Assembly (NCBI GenBank): GCA_934675225.1 | Contig: CAKUQA010000095.1 | Span: 1-5,787 of the forward strand | Direction of reading: 5' to 3' | Source of the DNA: an uncultured Candidatus Melainabacteria bacterium | Lineage (GTDB): Bacteria; Cyanobacteriota; Vampirovibrionia; Gastranaerophilales; Gastranaerophilaceae | DNA length: 5,787 nucleotides | Part shown: positions 1 to 4,726 of the stretch, in pieces | How the letters are laid out: each line of letters begins with the position of its first letter | Numbering within the stretch: the first letter of the stretch is position 1 | The notes under the pieces: model-generated | Told to the model about the DNA's origin: nothing | Database searches by the model: none | What the model saw: only the letters and a program-made list of their open reading frames with translations | Position numbers and translations under genes: made by a program

Positions 1-36
1 AAGGTCGAATCACGAGTTCGATTCTCGTTGGAGTCA
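1..36 (+). tRNA. 3' end of a tRNA gene, cut by the window edge; likely attachment site
   Basis: The T arm is complete: stem ACGAG (12-16), loop TTCGATT (17-23) and stem CTCGT (24-28). It is followed by a 7-nt acceptor strand TGGAGTC (29-35) and discriminator A36. The 3' CCA is not encoded. The 5' half, including the anticodon, lies outside the window, so the amino acid cannot be assigned. Bases 3-7 (GGTCG) would be the 3' side of the anticodon stem and 8-11 a short 4-nt variable region. Such a short variable region occurs in some arginine tRNAs, which is only a hint. An integrase gene starts its 3' end 87 bp away, so this is probably the attL or attR tRNA. Confidence 0.68.
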
Positions 37-39
37 TAA

Positions 40-77
40 GCTACAAACCTAGCAAATACGCGGTTTGTAGCTTTTTT
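40..77 (+). terminator. Intrinsic terminator after the tRNA
   Basis: GCTACAAACC (40-49) pairs perfectly with GGTTTGTAGC (62-71) across a 12-nt loop, followed by six T residues (72-77). The T-run is only on the plus-strand side, so it ends the tRNA transcript and does not serve the integrase gene. Confidence 0.85.
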
Positions 78-92
78 CATTTTTGTAGAAAA

Positions 93-118
93 AACTTCGC
101 CAACAAACTTCGCCAACA
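93..118. repeat. Two tandem 13-bp repeats between tRNA and integrase
   Basis: The unit AACTTCGCCAACA occurs at 93-105 and again, identical and head to tail, at 106-118. It lies between the putative attachment site and the integrase stop codon. Short direct repeats in this position are often arm-type binding sites for tyrosine recombinases. That role is inferred from position only. Confidence 0.6.
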
Positions 119-122
119 AAAT

Positions 123-1313
123 TTATTTTTCGTTCCCTGACTTAAAAATAATATCCTCGAATGAGTCCAAAGATTTCTGCTTTCTGTCCATATGAATATG
201 TGCATATTTTTGAAGAAACGTAGCCGGAGTGTTACCCATGATCTCAGATAAGATCTTATCTGACTCTCCACGTTCATAGTTGGTTGTGGCAAAAGTATGA
301 CGGCATTCGTATAAAGTAATTACAGGAAGTTTTTCTTTATGATTCATATTGTAACGATTTTCAGTTCTGGTAAACATCCGATACAGATGATCAGGACGGA
401 CAGGAGTACCAATCTCTGTGTTAAAAAGAAAATCGTTATCAAACAAATCTGGATATTTAAGCCTCATTTCTTTTTTCCATAGTAACTTTTTCTTTACAAT
501 TTGGTTTAGGGTAGAGGGAAGATAAACAGCTCTAAAAGAATTTGTTCCCTTCATATTGTCTTCCAGAACTCCATATTTGTTCAAAGTTCGGTGCATATAG
601 AAACATTGGCGGTCAGGATCATAATCGGATTCTGAAAGTCCGCATGTCTCGCTAGGACGAGGTCCAAGAAGAATCTGACAGCAGAACATGGCATAATAAT
701 GGCTTTCTTTTGCTTCTCTGGAAGTTAGAAAGACAGAGATCTGTTCATCAGACCACGTCGGTTTGGCAATATATGGCACCTTATTTCGCTTTATTCCGAT
801 CATTGGATTATCTTTACCATCAATCAGTTTCAATGGATATATGGCGAAATTAAACACATCACAGAGGATGTTGATATTTTTATTTACTGTTTCGGCTCCG
901 TACTTGCGTTTCTTTGGATTGTTGCCGTCTTCCAAACTCTTTTTAAAATTCAAAATATGTTGAGGTTCGATTTCAGAGATTGGTACATCTTCAAATACAG
1001 GGAAGATATAGCGGTCTAAATATCCGCGGTAAGTTCTGTAAGTCTGATCAGCGTAAGTCTTTTTGTTTGCAGCTAACCATTCGTCTGCAACTTTACCAAA
1101 AAGTTCTTTTGATTGTTGTTTCACTTTTTGCTCTCTAACTTCCTTTTTAATTTGAAGGGTAAGTTTAGCATCATCTTGTTTAGCAATTTTTTTGTTAGAA
1201 CGACGGGGACCAGTTACTTGATGCTTTAGAAGTGGATGCCATTGAACGGCACAATAAGTTTTTTTAGTTTTTCCTGTTTTTTTACTTGTGTAGGTTTTCA
1301 TAACAACAGACAT
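123..1313 (-). CDS. int: Tyrosine recombinase, phage/ICE integrase
   Basis: A 396-residue site-specific recombinase that would integrate and excise the element at the adjacent tRNA. Residues 1-60 form a basic arm-binding-type region, about 70-180 a SAM-like core-binding domain (starting near LFGKVADEWL), and 185-385 the catalytic domain. Visible catalytic positions are R219 (GPRPSETCGL), K255 (MKGTNSFR), R338 (YECRHTFAT) and the nucleophile Y370 (QKYAHI). Two usual His positions differ: Y335 replaces the first His of HxxR, and N361 (MGN) replaces the LGH His. I chose ATG 1313 because AAAGG (1323-1327 on the complement) lies 9 nt upstream; the in-frame ATG at 1322 directly abuts that ribosome binding site. 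The gene stops 87 bp from the tRNA, typical for an integrative element. The family call is secure; phage versus ICE cannot be told from this gene. Confidence 0.96.
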   Translation of the reverse strand: MSVVMKTYTSKKTGKTKKTYCAVQWHPLLKHQVTGPRRSNKKIAKQDDAKLTLQIKKEVREQKVKQQSKELFGKVADEWLAANKKTYADQTYRTYRGYLDRYIFPVFEDVPISEIEPQHILNFKKSLEDGNNPKKRKYGAETVNKNINILCDVFNFAIYPLKLIDGKDNPMIGIKRNKVPYIAKPTWSDEQISVFLTSREAKESHYYAMFCCQILLGPRPSETCGLSESDYDPDRQCFYMHRTLNKYGVLEDNMKGTNSFRAVYLPSTLNQIVKKKLLWKKEMRLKYPDLFDNDFLFNTEIGTPVRPDHLYRMFTRTENRYNMNHKEKLPVITLYECRHTFATTNYERGESDKILSEIMGNTPATFLQKYAHIHMDRKQKSLDSFEDIIFKSGNEK

Positions 1314-1342
1314 ATGTATCATCCTTTCTAAAAAAAGGGTAC

Positions 1343-1383
1343 AAAAAATACACCCTAATCAATTTGTAAAATTGGTGGGTGTA
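1343..1383 (-). terminator. Terminator-like hairpin in the leader of int
   Basis: Read on the minus strand, TACACCC (1383-1377) pairs with GGGTGTA (1355-1349). An inner pairing CAATTT/AAATTG (1374-1369 with 1365-1360) extends the stem, and six T residues follow (1348-1343). It ends about 30 nt before the int start codon, so it would stop transcription entering int from the SIR2/immA side, or act as an attenuator. The same DNA contains the -35 of a plus-strand promoter. I see no clear minus-strand promoter between the hairpin and int. Confidence 0.55.
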
Positions 1384-1392
1384 TGATATAAT
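1364..1392 (+). promoter_or_regulatory. Sigma-70 type promoter reading away from int
   Basis: TTGTAA (1364-1369), a 17-bp spacer, then TATAAT (1387-1392) with an extended -10 TG at 1384-1385. The predicted start is near 1399. No coding region with a ribosome binding site follows before a terminator about 80 nt downstream, so the product is likely an RNA. Confidence 0.65.
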
Positions 1393-1398
1393 TCTGGT

Positions 1399-1477
1399 GT
1401 CGAGTCAGAAGCATATCACACACCACGTTGTTGATAGGTTTCTAAATTCCGTCTGGTTGTCAGCCAGGCGGTTTTTT
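1399..1477 (+). ncRNA. Candidate small RNA, about 79 nt, divergent from int
   Basis: The interval runs from the predicted start of the 1364-1392 promoter to the T-run of the terminator at 1449-1477. It has no ATG and no ribosome binding site. TGGTGT (1395-1400) can pair with ACACCA (1420-1425), giving a possible 5' hairpin, and the 3' end is the terminator hairpin. The promoter lies within the int leader, so the RNA could influence integrase expression, but nothing in the sequence proves a target. I do not recognise a known RNA family. A leader with transcription ending early is the alternative, though no gene follows in this direction. Confidence 0.5.
1449..1477 (+). terminator. Intrinsic terminator of the first small RNA
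   Basis: CCGTCTGG (1449-1456) pairs with CCAGGCGG (1464-1471), 8 pairs with one G-T, across a 7-nt loop. Six T residues follow (1472-1477). The minus-strand reading has no T-run, so it is directional. Confidence 0.82.
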
Positions 1478-1483
1478 ATTTTG

Positions 1484-1511
1484 ACCATTCTGCCGATATC
1501 GGGAAAATGGT
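1484..1511. promoter_or_regulatory. 28-bp near-perfect dyad, unknown binding site
   Basis: ACCATTCTGCCGAT is followed directly by its near-reverse complement, ATCGGGAAAATGGT, with 12 of 14 positions matching and a CCGATATCGG core. It lies between the terminator of the first RNA and the palindrome at 1525. No T-run follows on either side, so it is not a terminator. A dimeric DNA-binding protein site is the simplest reading; the protein is unknown. Confidence 0.45.
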
Positions 1512-1524
1512 ATTTAGCAAGTTG

Positions 1525-1545
1525 TTTTGTCAGACTCTGACAAAA
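1525..1545. repeat. Palindromic repeat, copy 1 (left of the SIR2/RNA unit)
   Basis: Perfect 9-bp arms TTTTGTCAG (1525-1533) and CTGACAAAA (1537-1545) surround a 3-bp centre, ACT. Positions 1526-1545 are identical, in the same orientation, to 3405-3424 on the other side of the SIR2 gene. The last base is 28 bp upstream of the -35 of the second small RNA promoter. It could be an operator or the boundary of an inserted cassette. Confidence 0.8.
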
Positions 1546-1573
1546 GTATTTTGTATAAAAATCTGTGCATAAA

Positions 1574-1602
1574 TTGACAGATGCAACATAAACTATTATA
1601 AT
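1574..1602 (+). promoter_or_regulatory. Perfect-consensus sigma-70 promoter of the second small RNA
   Basis: TTGACA (1574-1579), a 17-bp spacer and TATAAT (1597-1602): every base of both hexamers matches the consensus. The predicted start is about 1608-1610, just before a hairpin that begins at 1611. An inverted repeat ATCTGT/ACAGAT (1561-1566, 1577-1582) overlaps the -35 and might be a regulator site. Such strength is expected for an abundant RNA. Confidence 0.82.
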
Positions 1603-1607
1603 AATCG

Positions 1608-1771
1608 TAAGTTAATCGAAGTGCATAGCACAAAACGATTAACATTGATTTGAATAAAAAGGACATACAATATTAAATGTCCTAGACGACTTAATGAGTA
1701 ATTAAACCAAAAAGGAAAAAGATTAGTGATGTTTCTGGTGCTTTACCAGAAAAGGTTTGCTAATCTTTTTC
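1608..1771 (+). ncRNA. Candidate structured RNA, about 163 nt, convergent with the SIR2 gene
   Basis: The interval runs from the perfect-consensus promoter to the terminator. Four hairpins follow one another. The first is GTTAATCG/CGATTAAC (1611-1618, 1636-1643) enclosing GTGC/GCAC (1621-1624, 1628-1631). The second is GGACAT/ATGTCC (1661-1666, 1677-1682). The third is a weak TTAAT/ATTAA (1691-1695, 1701-1705). The last is the large terminator hairpin 1715-1771. The few ATG codons open only very short frames (for example ATG-TCC-TAG at 1677) and lack good ribosome binding sites, so the product is most likely RNA. The 3' end is antisense to the last few codons of the SIR2 gene. I do not recognise the family. 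Possible roles are a regulator of SIR2 expression, a trigger or inhibitor RNA, or an unrelated phage RNA. Confidence 0.62.
1715..1771. terminator. Bidirectional terminator shared by the RNA and the SIR2 gene
   Basis: The outer stem is GAAAAAGATTAG (1715-1726) with CTAATCTTTTTC (1760-1771), 12 perfect pairs. The inner stem is TTTCTGGT (1732-1739) with ACCAGAAA (1745-1752), 8 perfect pairs around a 5-nt loop. T-runs flank both readings: the right arm ends in T5 on the plus strand, and the minus strand reads T5-CC-T5. The right arm includes the SIR2 stop codon (1760-1762), so the two genes converge on one structure. Confidence 0.82.
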
Positions 1772-3367
1772 TGCATTTTCTAAGAAATCCAGAATCATAA
1801 CACACCGTTTAAAATTCGTTGATTTCATTATTTCGTCCTTTGTATCAGTCGTATCTAATTCAAATAAGCATTGGCAAAGAAGTCTTAAGTCAGCAGAAGA
1901 TAATACAGCATGATTTTTTAAAACGATGCCAGATTTTTTGTTAATATTTTCTTCTTTGTCCATTTCTGCCAGAATATCCTTCGTTGCAGATAGTTCAGGT
2001 ACTTTTTTCAGAGTTTTAGAAATATTCCTACTATAAATTTTATCTATAGAGTTATGATTTTCTATATATTTACGAAGATGAGACCCTTCTGCTGGAGTAA
2101 TCTCACTCTTAGAAAAATATTTATATACCGGTAAAAGTCTGGTGGTTGGAATTGATTTAAATCTTGATATACACATTTCTGTCGGATCAAAATTCTTGTT
2201 GTCATAAAGAATATCTTCAAAAATCTGATCATCACTGAAAATTCCATATCCAACAGAATTTAAAACAGATTCCTTATAACCGATAGCAACTGCAAGAGGC
2301 TTGCTGGATAAATCAAGTTGATCTAAATCATCAATTCCGACAATAATAGATTCAGCTTCAGGAGAAGAAGCACTTTCATCTACAATTTTTTTAACAATTT
2401 TCTTGGTTTCACGAATTTTTTTAGGAGAAATACCAGGGGTAATTTCATTTAAAATCTTGAATACTTCAAGAAAATTATCAGTCGCTATTTCTGTAATCGG
2501 AATATCATCACCGTTCTTTGTTGTGATAACGCGATTGATTTCATTTAGATTTTCTTGATTTTGCTTATAACTAATAAAAATAAAATGTTCTTCAATATTT
2601 TCCAACTCATCAGATGTTAAACATGATAAGAAGTCAGTAATGATTGACTGAATATCTTCATCAGTAAAAGAATACCCCATGAAAATAATTGGTGATTCAG
2701 AAAATAGAATTAAAAGTTTTGCAATAAATAATTTTCTGGATTCATTAAATTCAGCATAATCTTTTTCTGTGATCATAATAGTATTAGCATCGTTTGCAGA
2801 GCCGTGAATTTTATAGATTTCTGCAATGTTATAACTATCCTTAGAAAATAATTCATGCTGTCTTGTAAAAACAGTGTAATCACCTGGGAAAATATAGTTT
2901 TCTAAAAATAAATCATAGTTTGTTGTAATAACAGCAGAAATTTTGTTTTTCAGTTTTTTAAATTCTTCCAATTCTTTTAATAATTTTGGATTACGATTAA
3001 GTTTCATTTTCTTAAAATAGTTAGCAAGAAACATTTTATATGGAGATATTCCACGTTTTACCCAGCTAGGGTTTCGACTATTTCCAACTTTCAATTTTAT
3101 TTTGCGGTCGTAAAATGCGTTATTATATTCTCTTTCAATTACGGTTCCAAGAGCTGTATTTATTTCAAAGTCGGAGAGACCTTGACGTTTAAAGGTATCA
3201 ACATATTTTTGAAATTGAAAGTCATCTTTACAGAACTGTGAAAAGGATAATTTAAGCAATTCATTCCAGTTAGGATATTTCCAAAGATATCTTTTGGAAA
3301 TACCAGAGCCAATAAATAATACTGGCATTTTATTACTATGAGAAATTTTATGTAAAATTGTATCCAT
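1760..3367 (-). CDS. SIR2-domain protein, probable NAD-cleaving anti-phage effector
   Basis: 535 residues, soluble, no signal peptide or membrane segment seen. Residues 14-305 carry SIR2 fold landmarks: the NAD-binding GSGIS (20-24), TTNYD (148-152) in the place of the TQNID motif, the catalytic-type H188 in KIHGS, and GYSFTDED (231-238). This matches the bacterial SIR2-like branch used as NADase effectors in defence (Thoeris ThsA, DSR, SIR2-HerA, SIR2-Argonaute systems) and not the protein deacetylases, whose zinc Cys pairs are absent. After a charged linker (316-340), residues 340-535 form a C-terminal region I do not recognise; no SLOG-type glycine motif is seen, so this is not an obvious ThsA, and no TIR, HerA or Argonaute partner is in the window. 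ATG 3367 follows AGGAG with 8-nt spacing. It lies 62 nt downstream of immA in the same direction and has its own likely promoter. The role in superinfection exclusion is inference. Confidence 0.88.
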   Translation of the reverse strand: MDTILHKISHSNKMPVLFIGSGISKRYLWKYPNWNELLKLSFSQFCKDDFQFQKYVDTFKRQGLSDFEINTALGTVIEREYNNAFYDRKIKLKVGNSRNPSWVKRGISPYKMFLANYFKKMKLNRNPKLLKELEEFKKLKNKISAVITTNYDLFLENYIFPGDYTVFTRQHELFSKDSYNIAEIYKIHGSANDANTIMITEKDYAEFNESRKLFIAKLLILFSESPIIFMGYSFTDEDIQSIITDFLSCLTSDELENIEEHFIFISYKQNQENLNEINRVITTKNGDDIPITEIATDNFLEVFKILNEITPGISPKKIRETKKIVKKIVDESASSPEAESIIVGIDDLDQLDLSSKPLAVAIGYKESVLNSVGYGIFSDDQIFEDILYDNKNFDPTEMCISRFKSIPTTRLLPVYKYFSKSEITPAEGSHLRKYIENHNSIDKIYSRNISKTLKKVPELSATKDILAEMDKEENINKKSGIVLKNHAVLSSADLRLLCQCLFELDTTDTKDEIMKSTNFKRCVMILDFLENAEKD

Positions 3368-3393
3368 GCATTATTCTCCTATGTGAAAAGTGT

Positions 3394-3422
3394 TATAAAG
3401 TAACTTTGTCAGACTCTGACAA
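3394..3422 (-). promoter_or_regulatory. Likely promoter of the SIR2 gene, overlapped by the palindrome
   Basis: On the minus strand TTGTCA (3422-3417), a 17-bp spacer and TTTATA (3399-3394). The predicted start is near 3387, giving a leader of about 20 nt that contains AGGAG (3380-3376). The -35 and most of the spacer are the palindrome at 3405-3424, so a protein bound there would occlude polymerase. Confidence 0.58.
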
Positions 3423-3424
3423 AA
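3405..3424. repeat. Palindromic repeat, copy 2 (right of the SIR2 gene)
   Basis: TTTGTCAGACTCTGACAAAA, identical over all 20 bp to 1526-1545. The arms are TTTGTCAG and CTGACAAA around ACT. It sits between the immA stop codon and the SIR2 start and covers the -35 of the SIR2 promoter. On the minus strand no proper T-run follows it, so a terminator for immA is unlikely. Confidence 0.8.
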
Positions 3425-3429
3425 TAAAT

Positions 3430-3852
3430 CTATTTCAATCTCAATCGAATCAATTCCTCACTATACCCAAGTGCCAGTGCGATCTGATTCGTCGTAAATT
3501 CCTGAAATTCAAGGAAAACTTCATCATCGATCAGAAGCTCCGCCGCAAATTTGTTTGCTTCAATCTCCATCTTACTAATCAAGAGACCAGTACATTTCCT
3601 TAAAAATGGCGTATTAGCATCAGGATGCATGATCGCATGACCTAATTCATGGGCGCATGTAAATAGCTGGTCATGTTCGGAAAGATCGTGATTGATGTGG
3701 ATCTGCTTCATGCGCAGCTGCTTATTATAGTATCCGCTTATACTTCCCAATGGTTCAAATATAACCTTTATTCCTAAATGCTGAGCAATGTCAAAAGGAT
3801 TATTCGTGCCATATTTTTTCTTTAATGATCGTGTTTTTTTACGAATATCCAA
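3430..3852 (-). CDS. immA: ImmA/IrrE-family metallopeptidase (M78 type)
   Basis: 140 residues, the usual size for a compact phage or ICE ImmA. The zinc protease signature HELGH is at 68-72 (CAHELGHAIMHP), and E98 in EIEANKFAAELL is the likely third metal ligand. In the family's best-studied member, from ICEBs1 of Bacillus subtilis, ImmA cleaves the repressor ImmR so that the element is induced; the same job is inferred here because the repressor gene lies directly upstream. The start is TTG 3852, supported by AAGGAAGTGA just upstream. The ribosome binding site overlaps the repressor stop codon, with 14 nt between the two frames, so the genes are probably transcribed and translated together. 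The C-terminal LALGYSEELIRLRLK fits the helix typical of these proteins. Confidence 0.93.
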   Translation of the reverse strand: MDIRKKTRSLKKKYGTNNPFDIAQHLGIKVIFEPLGSISGYYNKQLRMKQIHINHDLSEHDQLFTCAHELGHAIMHPDANTPFLRKCTGLLISKMEIEANKFAAELLIDDEVFLEFQEFTTNQIALALGYSEELIRLRLK

Positions 3853-3866
3853 TGAATCACTTCCTT

Positions 3867-4313
3867 TTATTTTTTATCTCTGTATTTCTTTGGTGTGAAC
3901 TTTTGCTTAGCATTGATTTTTGCGATTGTGATACTGTTCTGGAGACTTGCTTTTAATAATTCTCTTGTCTGGTCATCAAGCGGTTCTCCAGAGAACATCA
4001 ATCCATCCTGATCAGATTCTAACTGATCGAGTGTCTGCTCTAGTCGTTTGGCAATGTCTCTTTCATCTTTTTTATTAAGTTCTATAGTTTTACTGGATTT
4101 TTGCTCTACTAAGTCTGATTTTTCTATACCAAAATAATTAGCCATCATTTCTATCTTATCAATTCTAGGATATGTTCGTGCATGCATCCAATCAGATACA
4201 GTTGACATTTTAAAACCTAGAGTATTGCACATTTCTGTTTGAGTAATATCATTTTCTTTTAAATAATATTTTATATTTTTAGCCATGACTTCTTTGTTAC
4301 CTAAATCGCTCAC
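3867..4313 (-). CDS. ImmR/cI-like HTH repressor (lysogeny regulator)
   Basis: 148 residues. An XRE-type helix-turn-helix occupies about 12-68, with the recognition region near QTEMCNTLGFKMSTVSDWMHARTYP. The rest is a charged helical tail with LMFSGEPLDDQTRELL (105-120). There is no S24 self-cleavage domain, which fits dependence on the neighbouring ImmA-type protease. The start is GTG 4313: AAAGGAGG (4328-4321) sits 7 nt upstream. The frame stays open upstream to 4412, but that extension would translate the operators as a false hydrophobic segment. It is transcribed leftward from a promoter at 4348-4376, whose elements overlap two of the four operators, so autoregulation is likely. Direct binding to the operators is inferred from position. 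Confidence 0.92.
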   Translation of the reverse strand: MSDLGNKEVMAKNIKYYLKENDITQTEMCNTLGFKMSTVSDWMHARTYPRIDKIEMMANYFGIEKSDLVEQKSSKTIELNKKDERDIAKRLEQTLDQLESDQDGLMFSGEPLDDQTRELLKASLQNSITIAKINAKQKFTPKKYRDKK

Positions 4314-4347
4314 TATCCAGCCTCCTTTCATATTTGAATATGCATAT

Positions 4348-4376
4348 ATTATAATGGAGAAACCGAAAAAAATCAA
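4348..4376 (-). promoter_or_regulatory. Leftward lysogeny promoter for repressor-immA
   Basis: On the minus strand TTGATT (4376-4371), a 17-bp spacer and a perfect TATAAT (4353-4348). The start is predicted near 4341. The operator at 4353-4367 fills the spacer and the one at 4373-4387 overlaps the -35. A small inverted repeat CATATT/AATATG (4329-4342) lies between the start and the ribosome binding site. Confidence 0.75.
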
Positions 4377-4427
4377 TATAAACCGAAAAAAATTCGGGAA
4401 AACCGTTGACACTTCGGTTTAACCGTG
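4353..4427. promoter_or_regulatory. Four operators on an exact 20-bp pitch
   Basis: 15-bp sites related to TTCGGTTTAACCGAA lie at 4353-4367, 4373-4387, 4393-4407 and 4413-4427. The AACCG half-site begins at 4361, 4381, 4401 and 4421, exactly 20 bp apart. The two left sites have mainly one good half (AACCGAA); the two right sites have both halves (TTCGG and AACCG). The left pair covers the repressor promoter and the right pair the rightward promoter, symmetric about 4390. They are likely repressor and Cro-like protein targets. Confidence 0.85.
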
Positions 4428-4434
4428 GTAGTAT
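4406..4434 (+). promoter_or_regulatory. Rightward early (PR-like) promoter
   Basis: TTGACA (4406-4411), a 17-bp spacer and TAGTAT (4429-4434); start predicted near 4441. The full operator at 4413-4427 lies inside the spacer and the one at 4393-4407 touches the -35, so a bound repressor would block it. Confidence 0.83.
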
Positions 4435-4460
4435 GTAAGGGAATTAAGGAGGTGAGCAAA

Positions 4461-4721
4461 GTGAAAATGGAAACTAGATTTCCTGAAAATATGAAAGCTA
4501 CATTAAAAAGTATTCGTGAAATGCGAGGATATAAGCAAGAAGAAGCGGCTAAGATGATAGGAATAGCAACAGATACGCTGAGAAATTACGAGCAAGGAAA
4601 ATCATATCCTGATATTCCGGTACTTCGAAAAATAGAAGAGACGTATAATGTGCGGTATTCACAAATTATTTTTTTACCGCTAGACTTCGGTTTAACCGAA
4701 ACGAATATAACAGGGAGGTGA
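4461..4721 (+). CDS. Cro-like XRE-family HTH regulator
   Basis: 86 residues, almost entirely one XRE helix-turn-helix (about 14-72: LKSIREMRGYKQEEAAKMIG, then IATDTLRNYEQGKSYPDIPVL). It is the first gene from the rightward promoter, divergent from the repressor, the position of Cro in lambda-like control regions. It would bind the shared operators to favour the lytic or excised state; that role is inference. GTG 4461 is chosen because AAGGAGGTGA (4446-4455) ends 8 nt upstream of it measured from the GGAGG core; ATG 4467 is possible. The frame is open up to 4425, but that would start inside an operator and before the promoter start. The coding end contains a perfect copy of the operator (4686-4700), and the stop codon lies within the ribosome binding site of the next gene. 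Confidence 0.9.
   Translation: MKMETRFPENMKATLKSIREMRGYKQEEAAKMIGIATDTLRNYEQGKSYPDIPVLRKIEETYNVRYSQIIFLPLDFGLTETNITGR
4686..4700. promoter_or_regulatory. Fifth operator, perfect palindrome, inside the Cro-like gene
   Basis: TTCGGTTTAACCGAA is a perfect 15-bp palindrome and the best operator copy in the window. It shares 15 identical bases (4684-4698) with 4411-4425. Its centre is 273 bp from that of the rightmost promoter-proximal operator, close to 26 helical turns, which would favour DNA looping. It could also be a roadblock to early transcription. Confidence 0.72.
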
Positions 4722-4726
4722 GGAAG

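Noticed and set aside
1526..1545. Palindrome as a chromosomal dif-type or TnrA-type site.
   Set aside because: The arms and the 3-bp centre do not fit the 11-6-11 layout of dif, and the spacing is 2 bp shorter than the TnrA consensus.
1729..1800. Short hydrophobic frame (23 residues starting MFLVLYQKR) on the plus strand at the end of the second RNA, resembling a type I toxin peptide.
   Set aside because: It begins inside the terminator hairpin and continues past it into antisense of the SIR2 gene; the nearest purine-rich stretch is poorly spaced.
1760..3367. Assignment as Thoeris ThsA.
   Set aside because: No glycine-rich SLOG signature is visible in the C-terminus and no TIR-domain partner gene is present in the window.
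1608..3367. A retron or a type III toxin-antitoxin pair.
   Set aside because: There is no reverse transcriptase for a retron, and the RNA lacks the tandem repeats expected of a type III antitoxin.
4314..4412. N-terminal extension of the repressor giving a membrane-like segment.
   Set aside because: It translates the operator and promoter DNA; GTG 4313 has an excellent ribosome binding site at 4321-4328.
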